Shown piece by piece: positions 60,740 through 64,000 of a DNA stretch of 64,000 bases. This stretch comes from a virus: IMG/VR virus record IMGVR_UViG_3300050132_000038, positions 154,862 to 218,861 of that record; one strand, written 5' to 3'. The notes under the pieces are model-generated. The model had not been told where the DNA came from. It was given only the letters and a program-made list of their open reading frames with translations, and did not search any database. A program made the position numbers and the translations under genes. Numbering within the stretch: the stretch's first letter is position 1; every line of letters starts with the position of its first letter.

Positions 60740-61164
60740 GAATCCTAGAGCTACCTGAGTACGATTCACCGAGGATCGATTACTTACACGGCGGGCATCT
60801 ATCGTTGTTCATTAGTCGTGGGGATATGACTAGGGTTGAGCACGTACTGCAGCATGGCACCACATCAACTCAGCCTTTCGATAAAGTCATAGATGTACAG
60901 GTGGTGCTAAAGAATAAGGGAGCAGACGTTATTGTAGTTCGCAGTGTCTGCTCGTTGTGGCTAGCTGAACCTGATAGGCATTTTGAGAACATCGGGTATA
61001 GTGTTACCCGAGTTACCACAAAGCATTGGGCTACTAATGATGAACTCCCTAGTGTGTTTGCGGAGATTAAAGAGCTTAGGGAATTCTATGCTCCAGCTAC
61101 AAGGGTAGTGAATGAGCGGCAGGATATAGTATCAGGCCTCGGGGACATTAATCTTAGATGCTAA
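60736..61164 (+). CDS. Hypothetical protein
   Basis: 142 residues, alpha/beta, with strands VIDVQVVLKNKGADVIVVRS in the middle. No family recognised. GGGAGG precedes the overlapping start. Part of the small-gene operon. Confidence 0.5.
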   Translation: MRILELPEYDSPRIDYLHGGHLSLFISRGDMTRVEHVLQHGTTSTQPFDKVIDVQVVLKNKGADVIVVRSVCSLWLAEPDRHFENIGYSVTRVTTKHWATNDELPSVFAEIKELREFYAPATRVVNERQDIVSGLGDINLRC

Positions 61165-61173
61165 GGAACACAA

Positions 61174-61374
61174 ATGAAAGTTGAAATTGACGGCGTTAGT
61201 CACGAGATGATAGGCCGCGGCAAGCTCATAGAGCTATTGAGAAAGCTTGACGATGACGCCTTAATTGCAATTAAGGATAACCATATGGTTGTTGTCCACG
61301 GCGCCGAACAGGAAAGCATCGCAACGATCTTTCTGGATCAAGAGAAGACTGTATACTACGACGAGGGATTCTAA
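61174..61374 (+). CDS. Hypothetical protein
   Basis: 66 residues, unrecognised, acidic end. AAGGAAC precedes the ATG. Directly adjacent to the next gene (ATG follows the TAA). Confidence 0.5.
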   Translation: MKVEIDGVSHEMIGRGKLIELLRKLDDDALIAIKDNHMVVVHGAEQESIATIFLDQEKTVYYDEGF

Positions 61375-61605
61375 ATGAGAGTTGATATTGAACGAGTCAG
61401 GGAGCTGAAAGCAGAGCTTAGGAAGATCAATGACTGCAAGCTAGAGGATCTTCAAGTCTTTGAGAATGGTAAGGAGATTGTACCCAGCCCTAAGATGCTA
61501 AATCGGTGGCGGTACATGGGGTTAAACAACACCGACTACATCCTCATGGAGTACTATAAGGAAAACGACGAGCCTGTAGAGAAGGCATGGATTATAGTCG
61601 AGTAA
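61375..61605 (+). CDS. Hypothetical protein
   Basis: 76 residues, unrecognised; charged N-terminal helix and a tyrosine-rich end. Last gene of the plus-strand replication block, 10 bases before the terminator stem. Confidence 0.5.
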   Translation: MRVDIERVRELKAELRKINDCKLEDLQVFENGKEIVPSPKMLNRWRYMGLNNTDYILMEYYKENDEPVEKAWIIVE

Positions 61606-61615
61606 CAAAGTAGAA

Positions 61616-61643
61616 GAGGGACACCAATTGCTCAGTGTCCCTC
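61616..61643. terminator. Bidirectional terminator between convergent operons
   Basis: GAGGGACAC (61616-61624) and GTGTCCCTC (61635-61643) form a perfect 9-bp stem with a 10-base loop. On the plus side it is followed by GATTTACTCTTTT. It divides the replication block from the minus-strand accessory operon. Confidence 0.75.
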
Positions 61644-61646
61644 GAT

Positions 61647-61883
61647 TTACTCTTTTCCGCCTTCTGGTTTACCGCCTTCCTTCTTACGCTTCACTTGCTC
61701 TTTGGTACGTTCTAGTTGTTCCTGCGTATCCAAGATAGACTTCTTGTCCCCAAAGCTTTGATCTTCAGTTGGCTTCTCCTTCTGAATTTCCAAACGCCTC
61801 TTCAAAGATTCCTCTGCGGGATCTTTCTGTGCTTCACCCTCGGCGGCTAACAACCGTGCTGCTGCATTCAACTTGATTTTCAT
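61647..61883 (-). CDS. Small tagged protein, lysine- and glutamate-rich
   Basis: 78 residues from the second ATG (61883), which AAGG upstream serves better than the ATG at 61892 overlapping the preceding stop. N-terminus MKIKLNAAARLLAAEGEAQK is the clearest copy of the shared tag, with A-A-E at 13-15. The rest is a charged low-complexity helix rich in K and E. If the tag is cut off during head maturation, a small hydrophilic internal peptide would remain in the capsid. Function unknown. Confidence 0.6.
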   Translation of the reverse strand: MKIKLNAAARLLAAEGEAQKDPAEESLKRRLEIQKEKPTEDQSFGDKKSILDTQEQLERTKEQVKRKKEGGKPEGGKE

Positions 61884-61888
61884 TTCAG

Positions 61889-62287
61889 TCATCCTAAGGT
61901 TTGAATAAACTGTTGTACGTCGTCCGTAGAAGTCGGCATGTACAGATACGAGTGATCGTCATCTACACAACATACAAGAGGACAGCGCTGCCCTGAACCA
62001 TACCCTAGAACAATACCACTAGGGCAGGTCTTGAGACATTCAATAGACGACACATCCACCTCTGCTACTTCAACGTAGCCTTCTGCCTGCAACCTCTTGT
62101 ATAGTGCTTCGTAGCTATCCTGATCGAACTGCACGCAGCACTCTTCCATGTTATCGAAGAAGCCTTTGTCTTCTAGCTTCTGCCACTTCACAGAATCCAA
62201 ACATTTAATGAGATCGGTGAACTCATCTAGTGCTTGGCTATCAACAGCTGCCCTAAGTCGTGATGCTGCGTGTAGTTTGACCTTCAT
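61889..62287 (-). CDS. Tagged cysteine-rich protein
   Basis: 132 residues. N-terminus MKVKLHAASRLRAAVDSQAL carries the shared tag. The remainder has nine cysteines or so, including CC pairs at about 47-48 and 112-113, and a SSIECLKTCPSG segment. No family recognised; metal binding or disulfides are possible. AAGGA precedes the ATG and a promoter-like motif lies 20 bases upstream. Confidence 0.6.
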   Translation of the reverse strand: MKVKLHAASRLRAAVDSQALDEFTDLIKCLDSVKWQKLEDKGFFDNMEECCVQFDQDSYEALYKRLQAEGYVEVAEVDVSSIECLKTCPSGIVLGYGSGQRCPLVCCVDDDHSYLYMPTSTDDVQQFIQTLG

Positions 62288-62307
62288 TAGAAATCCTTAA
62301 AATATGT

Positions 62308-62316
62308 TATGAAATT
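62308..62316 (-). promoter_or_regulatory. Candidate promoter motif AATTTCATA in the accessory operon
   Basis: Minus-strand copy overlapping the stop codon of the papain-like protease gene and lying 20 bases before the tagged protein at 62287. It could give an internal promoter. Confidence 0.4.
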
Positions 62317-63037
62317 AGGATACGCTCTCAATGGCGTACATCCCATGAGCCAAGCTAGGACTCAGTACGTAGGCAAACGGCATCCAGCAGTAACCATTGA
62401 TCCCCCAATCAGGTCCCCAGCTGTTACGGATTAGAAACATCTGCTTCGCCAAGTCGTAGCCTACTATACACACGCAATGGCCACCTAGCATTTCCTCCGT
62501 AGAGTTCGGCATAGGCACAATACCAGAGGCCGCTACCTCTTGCGATTCAAACGCGGGGTACACAAGGAACCCTAATACTACTGGATAGCCATTAGACAGG
62601 GGGGTCATCACAGAGGTTTGATCCTGGGCTACACGCGAATACTTTAACGCCTTACGTTTAGTTGCATCGGCGTAGGCAGCATCTGAGGGCTTGGTGTAGA
62701 GGTCATCCTTTGAATACGGCCACAAGGATAGCTCACAGGCCCCGTAGGTCAGAAGGACGTTTATTCCATCCTCTACGAAGGCCCCGTCATCTGAAGCTAC
62801 AGAGCCGTTTAGGACTCGTTCATTGTAGTACACAAACTGCTGAGACAGAGAGATCGTAGAGTTGTGCTGTACGTTTTCTAGGTACTCCATTGCACTGATA
62901 ACGGCAAAGGCAACACAGCTACTCATATCACCCTGATTGGCTATGGGGCTACACTTCGGCCTCAAGTCTACTACAGACGGTAGGGAGGACTGGGTAATAC
63001 CCAGAGCGTATCTAGCGGGAACTGGTAGGTAGTTCAT
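62315..63037 (-). CDS. Papain-family (C1A) cysteine peptidase
   Basis: 240 residues from the second ATG (63037), which has GAGG upstream; an ATG at 63049 is possible. The papain catalytic set is complete: Q35 and C41 in NQGDMSSCVAFA, H187 in GGHCVCIVGYD and N205 in IRNSWGPDWGINGYCW. VVDLRPKCSPIANQG is the usual lead-in. There is no long inhibitory prodomain and no clear signal peptide. Papain-type enzymes are rare in tailed phages. It lies between tagged proteins and may act on host or viral targets, possibly after delivery with the DNA. Confidence 0.88.
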   Translation of the reverse strand: MNYLPVPARYALGITQSSLPSVVDLRPKCSPIANQGDMSSCVAFAVISAMEYLENVQHNSTISLSQQFVYYNERVLNGSVASDDGAFVEDGINVLLTYGACELSLWPYSKDDLYTKPSDAAYADATKRKALKYSRVAQDQTSVMTPLSNGYPVVLGFLVYPAFESQEVAASGIVPMPNSTEEMLGGHCVCIVGYDLAKQMFLIRNSWGPDWGINGYCWMPFAYVLSPSLAHGMYAIESVS

Positions 63038-63104
63038 TAGGAACCTCATTGAGTTCTAACGGGGTCAATGAGGCTAGGACTACAAGGTAGTCAAGGATAA
63101 CAGA

Positions 63105-63596
63105 TCAGTCGTACAGGCTAGACGGACGGACCTTCGACCGCTTCAGAGGCTTCTTCGGTGCAGGTTCAAACGTCGTAACCCTATAGTCTCCGTCGGACGT
63201 TTTCTTGATCGTTACAGAATGATCTCCCTTGCTGTAGTGCGTTCCGTCGGACCCCCAGTCCTCTTGCTCAAAGCCTTGTTTAATTAAATCTTTAGACATT
63301 GAGTCCACGGCTTTCTGATCGGTGTACCCCTCGCCAGAACGTTCACCATCCCGGACTACGTATTCCCCTAAGTCGATCTTGTGCTTCTTACCTAAATCGC
63401 CACTGAAGCTGGCGGCTGGCGTAGGCTTTATTGGTGCAGGTTTTGTAGGCACTGTCTTTACCGGAGCAGCCTTACCTCCACCCTTACCATACTTACTACC
63501 AGGATGCTCTTTGAGGTACTTCTGTTGACGTTCTTTAGGCCAGTCTTCAAAGCCTGACTCTACCAAACGGGCTGCGGCATTGAGTTGAATTTTCAT
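63105..63596 (-). CDS. Tagged protein with basic repeats
   Basis: 163 residues. N-terminus MKIQLNAAARLVESGFEDWP carries the shared tag but lacks A-A-E. It continues KERQQKYLKEHPGSKYGKGG, a W-x-x-x-x-Q-x-x-Y-L-x-x-H-P-x-S-K-Y phrase that I have seen as a recurrent element in phage proteins but cannot name. A proline/lysine/alanine linker follows (residues 45-70), then a small alpha/beta domain (VDSMSKDLIKQGFEQED, SVTIKKTSDGDYRVTTF). AAGGAAT precedes the ATG, six bases after the molybdenum-enzyme stop. Confidence 0.6.
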   Translation of the reverse strand: MKIQLNAAARLVESGFEDWPKERQQKYLKEHPGSKYGKGGGKAAPVKTVPTKPAPIKPTPAASFSGDLGKKHKIDLGEYVVRDGERSGEGYTDQKAVDSMSKDLIKQGFEQEDWGSDGTHYSKGDHSVTIKKTSDGDYRVTTFEPAPKKPLKRSKVRPSSLYD

Positions 63597-63601
63597 TTGG
63601 G

Positions 63602-64000
63602 CTATTCCTTAGGGAGTATAATTTTGTCCATCGTAATCGGAAGATCACGAACTCGTACACCAGTAGCATTGTAAACCGCGTTAGCAATGGCTGCTACTAT
63701 GCCAGTGATACCGATCTCACCGACACCACGAACACCCATCGAACTAATATGGGGATCGGGCTTGTTTAGAAACGTTATATCGAGATCACCTATATCCAAG
63801 TTAACCGGCACATGGTAGTCAGCTAGATTAGCATTAACGAAGTGCCCACAGTTGGTATCGAATATAGTCTCTTCTTCCAGTGCGGCACCAATGCCCCATG
63901 TTATGCCGCCCATCATCTGGGAGTGAGCAGTCTTCTGGTTTAATATACGACCTACATCATAGACGGCTACAACCCGTGGAATACAGATGGTCCCCAGATC
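63602..64000 (-). CDS. C-terminal part of molybdenum hydroxylase large subunit (xanthine dehydrogenase / aldehyde oxidase family)
   Basis: The frame is open to the edge, giving 132 residues of a longer protein whose start lies beyond 64000. The sequence follows the family's C-terminal domain: RVVAVYDVGRILNQKTAHSQ, then MMGGITWGIGAALEEETIFD, NADYHVP-type NLADYHVPVNLDIGDLDITF, and VRGVGEIGITGIVAAIANAV with the catalytic-type glutamate in GVGEIG, followed by YNATGVRVRDLPITMDKI. The enzyme family uses a molybdopterin cofactor with Fe-S and FAD partners to oxidise purines, aldehydes or aromatics. Codon use (ATA, TTA, GTA, CTA) resembles the phage genes next to it and the next gene starts six bases after its stop, so it looks resident. 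Partner subunits are outside the window. Confidence 0.88.
   Translation of the reverse strand, partial: DLGTICIPRVVAVYDVGRILNQKTAHSQMMGGITWGIGAALEEETIFDTNCGHFVNANLADYHVPVNLDIGDLDITFLNKPDPHISSMGVRGVGEIGITGIVAAIANAVYNATGVRVRDLPITMDKIILPKE

Noticed and set aside
63602-64000. Host contamination or chimera as the explanation for the molybdenum enzyme
   Set aside because: Spacing, RBS and codon preference match the adjacent phage genes and no junction is visible. It cannot be fully excluded because the gene leaves the window.
1-64000. CRISPR array or insertion sequence
   Set aside because: No regularly spaced direct repeats and no transposase-like gene with terminal inverted repeats were seen. 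The mobile elements found are the intron and the endonuclease genes.

Overview
The window is one contiguous piece of the genome of a large tailed phage with a contractile tail (a myophage, T4-like in layout). The evidence is a large terminase, a portal, a tape-measure-like protein, a full baseplate set (hub, spike, gp25, gpJ/gp6, gpI, gp53-like), several long fibres, holin plus endolysin, and its own replication machinery. Almost every base is coding, with ATGA or TAATG overlaps between genes. The muramidase-type tail enzyme, GH19 endolysin and LydA-like holin suggest a Gram-negative host; the host cannot be named. No tRNA or CRISPR array was recognised. The major capsid protein, prohead protease and DNA polymerase are not here, so the genome extends well beyond the window.

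Layout. 1-10.3 kb (+): end of a possible small-terminase gene, TerL, a RuvC-like resolvase, an MmcB-like nuclease, the portal, a gene split by a group IA intron, and a GIY-YIG homing endonuclease. 10.4-28.3 kb (+): tail tube-like protein, tail chaperones, tape measure, lysozyme-bearing tail protein, baseplate, a short fibre with tail collar and its assembly factor, then a 2H phosphoesterase resembling T4 Acb1. A perfect 13-bp hairpin terminator at 28.33 kb separates this from 28.4-35.2 kb (-), a fibre and lysis cluster. 35.25-36.4 kb (+) holds a FEN-like exonuclease. 36.5-42.0 kb (-) holds a second fibre cluster. 42.1-61.6 kb (+) is the replication and recombination block: Cas4/RecB-like nuclease, clamp loader, Rad50/SbcC-like ATPase, three-domain sliding clamp, UvsW-like helicase, probable helicase loader, DnaB-like helicase, and many small unknown genes. 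61.65-64.0 kb (-) is an accessory operon: two small proteins and one larger one with a shared N-terminal tag, a papain-family protease, and the C-terminal part of a molybdenum hydroxylase (xanthine/aldehyde oxidase large subunit) that runs off the edge.

Most unusual features. (1) Four proteins share an N-terminal motif close to M-K-[IV]-[KQ]-L-x-A-A-x-R-L, sometimes followed by A-A-E. It looks like a capsid-targeting propeptide, and three of the four are in the accessory operon with the protease and the molybdenum enzyme. (2) There are three GIY-YIG homing endonucleases of one subfamily. Two lie beside displaced, recoded fragments of the gene they invaded: a gene start at 16383 and a helicase C-terminus at 55417. 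Two share a leader RNA with compensatory changes in a hairpin. (3) Two short motifs recur just upstream of genes: AATTTCATA, mostly before structural and accessory units, and TGTAAATA, before replication units. They are candidate phage promoters.

All functional calls come from reading motifs by eye. No database search, folding or base-composition calculation was run.
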